Of a stretch of 64,000 bases of DNA, positions 47,856-55,677 are shown piece by piece; the stretch's first letter is position 1, and every line of letters begins with the position of its first letter. Origin of the DNA: Chthonomonas sp. UBA1950 (GTDB taxonomy: Bacteria > Armatimonadota > Fimbriimonadia > Fimbriimonadales > Fimbriimonadaceae); contig DDEQ01000034.1 in NCBI GenBank assembly GCA_002336105.1, forward strand, positions 93,851 through 157,850. The letters are read 5' to 3'. The notes under the pieces were generated by a model. It did no database searches and was not told the DNA's origin. It was given only the letters and a program-made list of their open reading frames with translations. The translations under genes were made by a program, and so were the position numbers.

Positions 47856-47930
47856 GGGCGGTTAGCTCAGTGGTAGAGCACTACAATGACACTGTAGGGG
47901 TCACAGGTTCAAATCCTGTACCGCCCACCA
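47856..47930 (+). tRNA. tRNA-Val (anticodon GAC)
   Basis: 75-nt cloverleaf with encoded CCA. Acceptor GGGCGGT pairs with ACCGCCC, D-arm AGCTCAGTGGTAGAGCA, anticodon stem CTACA/TGTAG around ATGACAC (anticodon GAC) and T-loop TTCAAAT. Preceded by a clear promoter. Confidence 0.96.
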
Positions 47931-48226
47931 TCCATTTTGGAACCTTATACGGCTTGGCTCTACGCCATTCATGGGGCAACTCCTCAAACTGATTCTTAGG
48001 GACCGATCAACCTCTTCTAACTCGGATATTTATGAGAAAACGCTTGTCGTGCTAATGATGATCTGCACACTATTCTCAGGTTAACTCACCGACATTCGAC
48101 AAGAAAGACGATGTCAGGTCGATTTGAAAGAAAAAGTCTGTAGCCAATAAACGATCAACAGAAAAACAAAGTCGTTTCATCAGAAGAGAAACGGACCGAC
48201 GCACCGAGAACGGACGCTCAAAAAAC

Positions 48227-48275
48227 CTGGTCGGGGCGACACGATTCGAACGTGCGACCTCTTCCACCCCATGGA
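48227..48275 (-). repeat. att-like copy: 3' part of tRNA-Pro without its 5' half
   Basis: 49 bases identical to 53572-53620, covering tRNA-Pro(GGG) from the anticodon loop to the CCA end on the minus strand. A run of six T follows the CCA on that strand (48225-48220), as expected for the original tRNA terminator, so this looks like the displaced native 3' end. Beyond 48275 the sequence ACGAAATTGCGGCA (48274-48287) resembles ACCAAACTGCGCCA of the intact tRNA D-arm (11 of 14), which leaves open a decayed duplicate instead. Confidence 0.8.
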
Positions 48276-48325
48276 CGAAATTGCGGCATCAACCGCAAGA
48301 TTTTGAGTCTACAGGCGTCTCAGAT

Positions 48326-48369
48326 GGTCTCTCAAAATGCCTGCCAATTGAGAGACCAAATGAGAGACC
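48326..48369. repeat. Putative recombinase arm sites, left end of the island
   Basis: GGTCTCTCAA (48326-48335) and TTGAGAGACC (48348-48357) form an inverted repeat, and TGAGAGACC occurs again at 48361-48369. The 16-mer AATTGAGAGACCAAAT (48346-48361) is identical to 53506-53521 near the other end. The first repeat starts 50 bp from the end of the att copy. Confidence 0.6.
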
Positions 48370-48504
48370 ACGCGTACCAACGCAAGGTGATCGACGCACG
48401 ACTGTTCAGGAGCAAACATTGTTCTCTAGCGCTATGTCACAACCCTTTGCTGATTACAGCCAGACTGGCGAAGGAAAGCCGGTGGAGGCGAACCTACCGC
48501 CGCA

Positions 48505-49359
48505 CTATGGTGTCCTCACTGATTCTCTGAACCTTCGCGGGGTACAGCCGAATGCTTCGCGAAAGCACTCATGGAATCGACCTATTGAACCAAATCCTGA
48601 TCCGACTGCGATCTCAAGCACCGATTCTTTGGTGGTGATGAGCAGCCTTTGAGCGTGGGATAGGCGGTGCTGAGTGACATATCGTCCGAGTGTTGTTCCG
48701 AAGGCTTGTTGGAACAGAGCCATCGCGTAGTTCGGGTGAAGCCCCACGTGGGCGGCAATATCGGACACAGAGAGCGACGCCGTGTAGTGCTGCGCAATGA
48801 AGCTTGCCATGCGCTCAGCATAAGTTAGGTCTTGATCGACTGCGGTCGACGCCTTTCGCCTTGCTTGAGAGTAAGGGGCGGAGTCCAGGCTAAGGGCAAG
48901 GCGTCGAAGACGTGCTTCGACTTCCAACGCACATACGCGTGACCGTTCTTCACCGCCCGTCGCGAGGTCGTCAGTCCACTGAGTGAACTGTAACTGATCT
49001 GAGAGGCACCTCTGATGATCAGGATCTACCAAGACTTTGCCGCTCAGTATCGGGAGAGTCACCTGTTCAGGCAGATGCCACTGAATGAACCAGGTCAGAG
49101 GAATCGTCATCACAAAGTATTCAGTTACGCTCTCGAATTCCAGAATCTGGTGAGGAATGCAGGCCCAAAAGGCGGTCAACCCTCCGGCATGAACTTCTAC
49201 CTTCCGTCCGCCCAGCAAGTAGACCAGTCTTCCCGTAGCCAATAAATTCAGTTCAACTTCATTGTGCCGATCAGACCTTGGCATCGCGGTTGGCTTCCAG
49301 CGGACACAACTGAATCCATATGGAGACATGTCTGGCCGCGAAGGATCAAACTTTGCCAT
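48505..49359 (-). CDS. AraC-family transcriptional regulator
   Basis: 284 residues. N-terminal cupin-like ligand-binding region (VELNLLATGRLVYLLGGRKVEV in part) as in AraC sugar sensors, and a C-terminal pair of helix-turn-helix motifs: LSVSDIAAHVGLHPNYAMALFQQAFG near 200 in part and VLEIAVGSGFGSIGRFHECFREAFGCTPRRFR near 250 in part. It is divergent from the alcohol dehydrogenase gene with 91 bp between them, so it probably controls that operon and itself in response to a sugar or its breakdown product. Confidence 0.93.
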   Translation of the reverse strand: MAKFDPSRPDMSPYGFSCVRWKPTAMPRSDRHNEVELNLLATGRLVYLLGGRKVEVHAGGLTAFWACIPHQILEFESVTEYFVMTIPLTWFIQWHLPEQVTLPILSGKVLVDPDHQRCLSDQLQFTQWTDDLATGGEERSRVCALEVEARLRRLALSLDSAPYSQARRKASTAVDQDLTYAERMASFIAQHYTASLSVSDIAAHVGLHPNYAMALFQQAFGTTLGRYVTQHRLSHAQRLLITTKESVLEIAVGSGFGSIGRFHECFREAFGCTPRRFRESVRTP

Positions 49360-49393
49360 GATCTTAGAATATCGTAGTTTTTAGTGATTTCTA

Positions 49394-49407
49394 AGGATAG
49401 ATATCCT
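49394..49407. promoter_or_regulatory. Palindromic operator candidate between araC-type and dehydrogenase genes
   Basis: AGGATA-GA-TATCCT is a perfect inverted repeat in the 91-bp divergent intergenic region. AraC-type proteins more often bind direct repeats, so the assignment to the adjacent regulator is inferred. Confidence 0.35.
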
Positions 49408-49450
49408 GAAACCTTATGAGAAACTGAATGGCATAGGTTCCACCCCCGCC

Positions 49451-50683
49451 ATGTCACAAACCGATCTATCCACCCCTAGCACCACGCGAGACGCAACAAC
49501 TCCTGGAATTCAGCCTGCCCAAGCTCCTCGAACACCTACAACCGTGAAAGCGGCGGCAATGACAAGTCCTGGGGCAATGGAAGTCCGCAATTACCCCTAC
49601 CCATCCATTGATCGAGATTCAGCTGTTCTCAAGGTCGATATGACTGGTGTTTGCGGCACCGATAAACACATTTTCAAGGGTGAAGCGCGCGAACTTCGAG
49701 GCAAGAACATTTTCCCCTACGTCGGTGGTCACGAAATCATTGGGACCATAGTGGAGATCGGTGATCGTGCATCTCTCAACCTTGACTACGATAAGCAAGA
49801 ACTGAAGGTTGGCGACCGCGTAGCCGTTGCCGTCGAGGTCAATTGCGGCAAGTGCTGGTATTGCCGAAACCACTATAACAATACGACCTGTGAGAATCAG
49901 ATCATGGCTTACGGCCTGCATCCCAACGCTGAAACGCCTCCATTCCTGCGCGGAGGTTGGTCCGAATACATGTACATCATGCCCGGAACCCATTTGTTCA
50001 AGGTTCCCGACGACCTGCCAACCGGCGTCGCTGTGTTCGTTGAAGAACTTGCCGTTGCCTATCATTCATTGTCAAGAGCATGTGGGCCGTTTCCAGCCGT
50101 CAACGAGGGCTTTGGGCCGGGCGACTCGGTTGCGGTCCTCGGCAATGGCCCTTTGGGGATTCTCCACGGCATCATGGCCAGCATCCACGGGGCGGGGCTT
50201 CGAATCGCAACTGACCTTGGTGATCTGCGGCTGAATACGGCGAGGTCCCTCTATGCCGATGTCACTATCAATGCTTCCCAGACCACAGTCGACGAAAGGA
50301 TTTCCGCGGTTCGCGACCTTACCGAAGGCGTTGGACCAGACCTCGTTATTGAATGTGCTGGCGAGCCTGAGGCCTTTGTCGAAGCCCTTCGAATGGTTCG
50401 CAAAGGTGGCACAGTGATCGAGGTAGGAAACTGGGTCGACCTAGGCAAGCCCGTTGATCTCGACGTGATGCGTCACATCAGCTCGAAAAACCTCCACATC
50501 TACTCCGTCTTCCACTGCGGAACGGATTGGAGTCCAGTCCTAGCGATCCTCCGACAACAACAGAAGAACTACGACTTCGCCTCAATGATCACCCACCGGT
50601 TTGGCATCGATGAGTTGGTCGAGAAGATGGCTATCGTCACTGATCCCAATGCTTGCGTAAAGATTGAGGTCGTGCCCCACTAG
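49451..50683 (+). CDS. Zinc-dependent medium-chain alcohol/polyol dehydrogenase
   Basis: 410 residues. A Ser/Thr/Pro-rich N-terminal extension of about 35 residues precedes the MDR fold. Catalytic zinc ligands are in GVCGTDKH (Cys near 68) and GGHEIIG (His, Glu near 95). Structural zinc cysteines are in CGKCWYCRNHYNNTTC near 137-152. Rossmann segment VAVLGNGPLGILHGI near 233. It resembles L-threonine, erythritol or sorbitol dehydrogenases, so it is probably an NAD-linked sugar or polyol dehydrogenase. It is followed by the DUF1593 fusion gene after 41 bp, likely one operon. Confidence 0.9.
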   Translation: MSQTDLSTPSTTRDATTPGIQPAQAPRTPTTVKAAAMTSPGAMEVRNYPYPSIDRDSAVLKVDMTGVCGTDKHIFKGEARELRGKNIFPYVGGHEIIGTIVEIGDRASLNLDYDKQELKVGDRVAVAVEVNCGKCWYCRNHYNNTTCENQIMAYGLHPNAETPPFLRGGWSEYMYIMPGTHLFKVPDDLPTGVAVFVEELAVAYHSLSRACGPFPAVNEGFGPGDSVAVLGNGPLGILHGIMASIHGAGLRIATDLGDLRLNTARSLYADVTINASQTTVDERISAVRDLTEGVGPDLVIECAGEPEAFVEALRMVRKGGTVIEVGNWVDLGKPVDLDVMRHISSKNLHIYSVFHCGTDWSPVLAILRQQQKNYDFASMITHRFGIDELVEKMAIVTDPNACVKIEVVPH

Positions 50684-50724
50684 GCTAGGGGCGAACTCGC
50701 TAGACTAGCCATGCTGAGTTTCGC

Positions 50725-53340
50725 ATGATTGAATTCTTCTTGCACAGTTTGATCCGAATGGGCGCGCGTGCCCATATCAATTTCAGGACCAGTTTCGTGC
50801 TAGGTATTACCGCGATGATCGTTGGAAGTTCAACCGCTTCGGAGAGCTCGGCACTCACCGCAAAACCAAGAGTCATTGTCACAACCGACTTCCCGCCTCT
50901 GGATGTCGTCCCCATCAAGGCACCGCCTGGTGGCCCGCCAGAGAAGCGCAGCGATCCCGACGACATTCAGTCGATGGTCCGTTTCCTCCTGTATTCGAAT
51001 GAGTTCGATGTCGAAGGATTGGTCGCTTCGTCAGGGACATTGGCCAACGTCGCCAATCAGAAAAACATACTCGCCATCCTCGATCGATACGAGCAGGTCT
51101 ATCCCAGACTCGTTCGTCGCGACAAACGTTATCCGACCGCACGGGTACTGCGATCTGTAACATCGCAAGGGCGGTCGGGGTCTTGGGGAAAGCCATGGGC
51201 CGAGATTATTGGCGAAGGCAGAGACAGCGAAGCCTCAAACGCAATTATCCGGGCAGTCGACAAGCCGGATAGCCGTCCGGTTTGGGTCTGCGTTTGGGGT
51301 GGATCGTGCGAAGTTGCGCAGGCGATCTGGAGAGTCAGCAGGTCCCGCCACCCCGAAGAAGTCAAACGGTTCCTCTCGAAACTTCGCATCTTCCTGATCG
51401 CGAAGCAGGATGGCACCGCAGATTGGTTACTCGAAAACTATCCTCAGTTATTCGTGATCCTATCGGAAAGGAACTACATGGGGATGTTCTCCTACTGCAC
51501 CGGCAGCGACCCAAAGCTCGCCGACCTTTCATGGATCAACAAGAACATTCGTGAGGCACACGGCCCGCTAGGTGCAGCCTATCCGCGAAGTGGATGGGAC
51601 CCTATGCAGCCCGGTCAGCAGGAGGGCGACTCGCCTTCTTTCCTGCACCTAGTCAGCGGCCTTCGGGGCCTAAATGACCCGGAACAGCCAGACCAAGGCG
51701 GATGGGGTGGAAAGTTTGTTCGTCCAGACCCGACTCGGAACCACTGGTTCGATGGTGCAGATGGTGCCCAATCGGTGTACGGGTGGCGTCGAGAGGTCCA
51801 GCAGGAGTTTGCGACACGAGCAGCCTGGATGGTTGCCGTTGATGAGGAAGGCCGGAAGTCCGATTCGCCGACCAAAGGAATTCGAAACATGCAGAACAAC
51901 AGAGTTGAACAATGGGATGTCTTTGAAGTCGAACTAAAAGGTCCAAGTTCGGGCAACCCGTACTCCGACGTTCAGGTCAAAGCCGAGTTTCGGAATGGCG
52001 TAACCACCAAAACCGTCGATGGTTTCTACGATGGCGACGGCATCTACCGAGTCCGGTTCATGCCCGACGCTCAAGGGGAATGGGCATACACGACTCACTC
52101 CAGTTCTCGTGCGCTTGACGGAGTTATTGGCGCGTTCACGTGCGTTGCTCCCACGGCGAAGAACCACGGCCCCGTGCACGTCAAGGGCACTCGGTTTGCC
52201 TATGCGGATGGATCGACGTACAGCTGCTTCGGAACGACATGCTACGCATGGGTCCATCAGCCTAAAGAGCTCCAGGACCAAACGGTAGCGACGCTTGCGA
52301 CCGGCCCATTCAACAAGCTGCGCATGTGCGTCTTTCCGAAGAATTACGCCTATAACGAAAACGAGCCAGAAGTCTTCCCCTATACGAAACTGCCCGATGG
52401 CAGGTTTGACCATCATAGGTTTGACCCGGCGTTTTGGAAGAACCTAGAGCACCGACTCGCACAGCTGAGAGACCTCGGAATTGAGGCCGATATCATTCTT
52501 TTCCACCCCTATGATGGCGGCAGATGGGGGTTCGATCGCATGAACGCAAGCAGCGACGCCTTCTACCTTAAGTACACGATTGCACGACTGTCGGCTTACC
52601 GTAACGTCTGGTGGTCGCTCGCCAACGAATACGATTTCATGAGCGAGAAGAAGTTGGAAGATTGGGATAGGTTCTTCCACATCAACGAATCAACCGATCC
52701 ATACCACCGCCTACGAAGCATCCATAACGGAGTCCACTGGTATGACCACTCAAAGCCTTGGGTGACCCATGCTAGCGTCCAAAGCTCTGATATGAAGTCG
52801 GCGAATGCAGTTCGGGATCGCTATCACAAGCCAGTTGTTTATGATGAGTGCTGCTATGAAGGGAACACCGAACACCTTTGGGGCAACCTGAGCGCACAGG
52901 GAATGGTTCAACGGTTCTGGGATGGCTTTATGCGCGGCTGCTATGTAGGCCATGGCGAAACGTATCTGAGCCCAGATGATGTTCTTTGGTGGAGCAAGGG
53001 AGGCTTGCTCCATGGTCAGAGCCCGGCACGAATCGCATTCCTGCGACGGATTTTCGAAGAAGCCCCCAGCGACATCCACTCGATCACAGATATGTTCGAC
53101 TGGGAGCACGACGTCATTGCTGTACAGGGCGTTCCCGAAAGCTTTTACCTGATCTACTTTGGCGCACATCAGCCCGCACGCAAGGAGATACCACTTCCAC
53201 AAAAGGGCAAGTATTCCATCGAAGTGATTGACACTTGGGAAATGACGGTTCGCCTGCTTCCCAGCTCATACAAAGGCAAGGCCAAAGTAGATTTGCCCGG
53301 CAAGCCGTATATAGCGCTTCGTATTTGCAGGATTGAATAA
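50725..53340 (+). CDS. DUF1593 (Sde182-like) - DUF5060 - glycosidase-like fusion
   Basis: 871 residues, exported (signal-like SFVLGITAMIVGSSTASESS). The first 375 residues are a DUF1593/Sde182 nucleoside-hydrolase-like domain (RVIVTTDFPPLDVVP, RSDPDDIQSMVRFLLYSNEFDVEGLVAS in part, WVCVWGGSCEVAQAIW). Then comes a DUF5060 beta-sandwich (VEQWDVFEVELKGP to DGIYRVRFMPDAQGEWAY in outline) and a TIM-barrel glycosidase-like domain (FGTTCYAWVHQP, ADIILFHPYDGGRWGFDRM in part, WWSLANEYDFM with a candidate acid/base Glu, YDECCYEGN). Both halves occur separately in polysaccharide loci; the exact substrate is unknown. Confidence 0.85.
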   Translation: MIEFFLHSLIRMGARAHINFRTSFVLGITAMIVGSSTASESSALTAKPRVIVTTDFPPLDVVPIKAPPGGPPEKRSDPDDIQSMVRFLLYSNEFDVEGLVASSGTLANVANQKNILAILDRYEQVYPRLVRRDKRYPTARVLRSVTSQGRSGSWGKPWAEIIGEGRDSEASNAIIRAVDKPDSRPVWVCVWGGSCEVAQAIWRVSRSRHPEEVKRFLSKLRIFLIAKQDGTADWLLENYPQLFVILSERNYMGMFSYCTGSDPKLADLSWINKNIREAHGPLGAAYPRSGWDPMQPGQQEGDSPSFLHLVSGLRGLNDPEQPDQGGWGGKFVRPDPTRNHWFDGADGAQSVYGWRREVQQEFATRAAWMVAVDEEGRKSDSPTKGIRNMQNNRVEQWDVFEVELKGPSSGNPYSDVQVKAEFRNGVTTKTVDGFYDGDGIYRVRFMPDAQGEWAYTTHSSSRALDGVIGAFTCVAPTAKNHGPVHVKGTRFAYADGSTYSCFGTTCYAWVHQPKELQDQTVATLATGPFNKLRMCVFPKNYAYNENEPEVFPYTKLPDGRFDHHRFDPAFWKNLEHRLAQLRDLGIEADIILFHPYDGGRWGFDRMNASSDAFYLKYTIARLSAYRNVWWSLANEYDFMSEKKLEDWDRFFHINESTDPYHRLRSIHNGVHWYDHSKPWVTHASVQSSDMKSANAVRDRYHKPVVYDECCYEGNTEHLWGNLSAQGMVQRFWDGFMRGCYVGHGETYLSPDDVLWWSKGGLLHGQSPARIAFLRRIFEEAPSDIHSITDMFDWEHDVIAVQGVPESFYLIYFGAHQPARKEIPLPQKGKYSIEVIDTWEMTVRLLPSSYKGKAKVDLPGKPYIALRICRIE

Positions 53341-53493
53341 TCCCTGACCGGGTTAATGAGTGTCAAATCGAACTGGTTTAGCAACCTGTTTGAGGTCGGT
53401 CAAATGTTTGGTCCTTTGGTGCCCCAACATCTTCCACGATTGGAAAGTGGTTGTGCCCCTATTTGGGGTTCAAAACCATGGCAGATAGCTGGT

Positions 53494-53521
53494 GGTCTCT
53501 CAATTAATTGAGAGACCAAAT
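53494..53521. repeat. Putative recombinase arm site, right end of the island
   Basis: GGTCTCTCAATT followed directly by its exact complement (53494-53517) makes a 24-bp perfect palindrome; the 16-mer AATTGAGAGACCAAAT (53506-53521) repeats the one at 48346. It ends 50 bp before the second att copy. In a circular form both arms would flank the core symmetrically. Confidence 0.6.
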
Positions 53522-53571
53522 CCACAAAACGCCTAATAATCGAAGGCGTGAACGGAACTTTGAACCTAAAT

Positions 53572-53620
53572 CTGGTCGGGGCGACACGATTCGAACGTGC
53601 GACCTCTTCCACCCCATGGA
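53572..53620 (-). repeat. att-like copy inside intact tRNA-Pro
   Basis: Second 49-bp copy, covering tRNA nucleotides from the anticodon loop to the CCA plus one base. Identity with the first copy breaks at both ends (ATCTGG versus ACCTGG on the left; AGCGCG versus CGAAAT on the right). Confidence 0.85.
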
Positions 53621-53649
53621 AGCGCGCTACCAAACTGCGCCACGCCCCG
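53573..53649 (-). tRNA. tRNA-Pro (anticodon GGG)
   Basis: 77-nt cloverleaf with encoded CCA. Acceptor CGGGGCG pairs with CGCCCCG, D-loop TGGCGCAGTTTGGTAGCGCGC, anticodon stem CTTCC/GGAAG around ATGGGGT (anticodon GGG), T-loop TTCGAAT. Its 3' part is duplicated 5.3 kb away, marking it as the probable integration site. Confidence 0.96.
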
Positions 53650-53880
53650 ACCAGATCAGGAAGGTTAATAGATTACCAGAGAAACTGTTCTAGATTGAAT
53701 GGGCTGGCTCGGGTGACGTGTCAAAAGGTGGCACCAAGAACAGAATATGCCTGAAAACCGAACGCCGACGAAGGCAGTCTGCTTCTTCTATTGCGAATGA
53801 TTTGACGACAACCGCTCATTGAGTTGCGGTGCATATAGCCAAACGAGAATACTGACGACTAGACCGTAAAGGAACAGAAT

Positions 53881-54522
53881 ATGGAAGACCTGCGACTCGA
53901 AGTGGCGAAAGCCAATTGGGCACTGCCCAAAGCTGGACTCGTGACGATGCACAGCGGAAACGCAAGCGGTTACGACCCTGATAACGACGTCTTGTACATC
54001 AAGCCAAGTGGTATGGACTATGACCAGATCACGCCCGAGAATCTTGTCGCTGTTCGCGTGAGCGATGGCAAAGTACTCACTGAAGGGATTCGCCCAAGCG
54101 TTGACCTTCCCCACCATCTTTTCCTCTATCGTCGTATCGAAGGGTTACGAGGCGTTATCCACACTCACAGTAACTACGCCACAGCATTCGCGGCTGTCGG
54201 AAAGCCAGTTCCCCTCTGTTTGACGGCTATCGCAGACGAATTCGGAGCAGAGATTCCTTGCGCACCTTATATCGATAACGAAGGAGAGCATATCGGCGAA
54301 GCGATCTTGAAATATCGAAACCGCGCTCCCTCGATTCTCATGGGTAACCACGGTGTTTTTGCTTGGGGTAACTCTCCAAAATCTGCGGTTAAAGCTGCAG
54401 TGATGACCGAGGATGTTGCAAAGACGGTTTGGCTCGCCATGCAGATCGGAGAGCCAAAGCCTATTCCTGCTGAAGAAGCAGAAAAGTGGTACGACAGGTA
54501 CCACAATCGGTACGGACAGTAA
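53881..54522 (+). CDS. Class II aldolase family protein, L-ribulose-5-phosphate 4-epimerase-like
   Basis: 213 residues of the class II aldolase/AraD family. LVTMHSGNASGYDPDNDVLYIKPSGMDYDQ near 20-49 in outline is the phosphate-binding region, HTHSNYATAFAA near 94-105 carries two zinc-binding His, and GNHGVFAWG near 160 carries the third. Epimerase (AraD) matches better than fuculose aldolase by layout, linking to arabinose catabolism. AAGGA lies eight bases before the ATG. It sits just outside the tRNA-Pro island. Confidence 0.82.
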   Translation: MEDLRLEVAKANWALPKAGLVTMHSGNASGYDPDNDVLYIKPSGMDYDQITPENLVAVRVSDGKVLTEGIRPSVDLPHHLFLYRRIEGLRGVIHTHSNYATAFAAVGKPVPLCLTAIADEFGAEIPCAPYIDNEGEHIGEAILKYRNRAPSILMGNHGVFAWGNSPKSAVKAAVMTEDVAKTVWLAMQIGEPKPIPAEEAEKWYDRYHNRYGQ

Positions 54523-54533
54523 AGCTTTACACC

Positions 54534-54565
54534 TTGACTTCCGCTCACGATTTTGCGGAAGTCAA
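54534..54565. terminator. Hairpin between convergent araD-like and metX genes
   Basis: TTGACTTCCGC (54534-54544), a 10-base loop, then GCGGAAGTCAA (54555-54565), an 11-bp perfect stem. No T-tract on either strand, so a bidirectional terminator is likely but not certain. Confidence 0.5.
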
Positions 54566-54584
54566 ACAGGTTTCGACGCCTCTG

Positions 54585-55664
54585 TTATTCCGCTAAAAAT
54601 CTCGTCAAAGCCGCACCCTGGTATTCGGCATCTAACAGAAAGGCATCATGCCCATAAGGCAGATCGATCTGCAAATGCCGGCTCCTGCATCCTGCTCGAA
54701 GGGCCATCTGGTGGATCGCCTCGCTTTGGTGCGGAGGATACAGCCAGTCGGTCGAAAAGCTGGCGACCAAGTAATCCGATTCCGACCCAACAAGCGACTC
54801 GACACGGTAGTAATCAACCGCTTTTGAAAAGATCAAAAGGCTGTTCGCATCAAATCGAGTCGTGAACTTATCGCCTTGATAATTGAGGTAACTCTCGACT
54901 TCGAACTCAACCCCAAGCTTGTAATCAAACGCCTCCTTCTTTTGCAACTTTCGACCAAATTTGATATCGAAGGCTTGTTCGCTCAAAAATGAAAGGTGCC
55001 CCACCATTCGAGCGATGCTCAGGCCATCGACAGGTTGGTCGTTTACTGCGTAGTCACCACCCTTCCACTTAGGATCACGCATGATGGCTTGGCGAGCCGC
55101 TTCGTTAAACCCAATTTGCATTGCGTTATGCGAGGAACTACTCGCAGTAATAAAAGCTTTTCTGACAGGAATCGGAGCTTGAATGGTCCATTCTAACGCT
55201 TGCATACCGCCCATGCTGCCGCCAGCAACGCACAAGAGTTCTGAAATGCCTAACTGTTTTAGAAGCCGGCCTTGGACTTCGACCATATCCTCAATCGTGA
55301 TGATGGGAAAGCGAGACCCATACGGATTCCCATCCGGAGCATTTGAGGCGGGCCCGGTGGTTCCTTGACATCCCCCTAGCGCGTTCGTTCCAATCACAAA
55401 AAAGCGGCTAGTGTCTATCGGCATGCCAGGACCAACGATGCGGCTCCACCATCCTGTTGCGTGACTATCTCCACTAAGGGCGTGGCATACCAAAACGGCA
55501 TTGTCACCAGTATATGTTCCCCACGTTTCATAGGCGACCGTTACTGACGGAAGGACGCCGCCTGCATTACAAGCCAACGAGCCTACTTCAGCGAATTGCC
55601 TATGGTTCTCAGCAGGGTTAGTCCGCTCGTTCTCCTCGAACAGGGCGGGGTCAATTTGCACCAC
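54585..55664 (-). CDS. metX: Homoserine O-acetyltransferase
   Basis: 359 residues. Commits homoserine to methionine synthesis by O-acetylation. Alpha/beta hydrolase fold with VTVAYETWGTYTGDNAVLVCHALSGDSHATGWW in outline, FVIGTNALGGCQGTTGP near 100, nucleophile Ser in CVAGGSMGGMQALEW near 147, and the catalytic His near the C-terminus in YGHDAFLLD. The MetX/Met2 family can prefer succinyl-CoA in some lineages, so the acyl donor is not proven. No SAM riboswitch is visible in the 13 bp between it and the next upstream gene. Confidence 0.93.
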   Translation of the reverse strand: MVQIDPALFEENERTNPAENHRQFAEVGSLACNAGGVLPSVTVAYETWGTYTGDNAVLVCHALSGDSHATGWWSRIVGPGMPIDTSRFFVIGTNALGGCQGTTGPASNAPDGNPYGSRFPIITIEDMVEVQGRLLKQLGISELLCVAGGSMGGMQALEWTIQAPIPVRKAFITASSSSHNAMQIGFNEAARQAIMRDPKWKGGDYAVNDQPVDGLSIARMVGHLSFLSEQAFDIKFGRKLQKKEAFDYKLGVEFEVESYLNYQGDKFTTRFDANSLLIFSKAVDYYRVESLVGSESDYLVASFSTDWLYPPHQSEAIHQMALRAGCRSRHLQIDLPYGHDAFLLDAEYQGAALTRFLAE

Positions 55665-55677
55665 TCGAATGTACCCG

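Larger units (their letters stand above)
48227..53620. mobile_element. Putative integrase-less island inserted at tRNA-Pro
   Basis: The 5.4-kb segment is bounded by 49-bp direct repeats of the tRNA-Pro 3' end and has matching TGAGAGACC arm repeats 50 bp inside each boundary. This is the architecture left when a tyrosine recombinase inserts a circle at a tRNA. Cargo: AraC regulator, zinc alcohol dehydrogenase and a DUF1593/DUF5060-glycosidase fusion. No integrase, excisionase or replication gene was found inside. A few hand-counted rows inside ran higher in GC (43-67%) than rows outside (47-53%), too few to be a measurement. Confidence 0.6.

Noticed and set aside
48281..48652. 123-codon frame at the left island end, examined as an integrase remnant
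   Set aside because: No tyrosine-recombinase motif (no R-H-R-Y pattern) is visible, and the last part is antisense to the AraC gene.
53494..53517. 24-bp palindrome as an insertion-sequence terminal repeat
   Set aside because: No transposase is near, and the partner at the other end is arranged as an arm site rather than as inverted ends of an element.
53548..53754. Open frame reading [13 protein letters not shown] over tRNA-Pro
   Set aside because: It is a translation of the tRNA-Pro gene on the opposite strand, a well-known false ORF in bacterial annotation.
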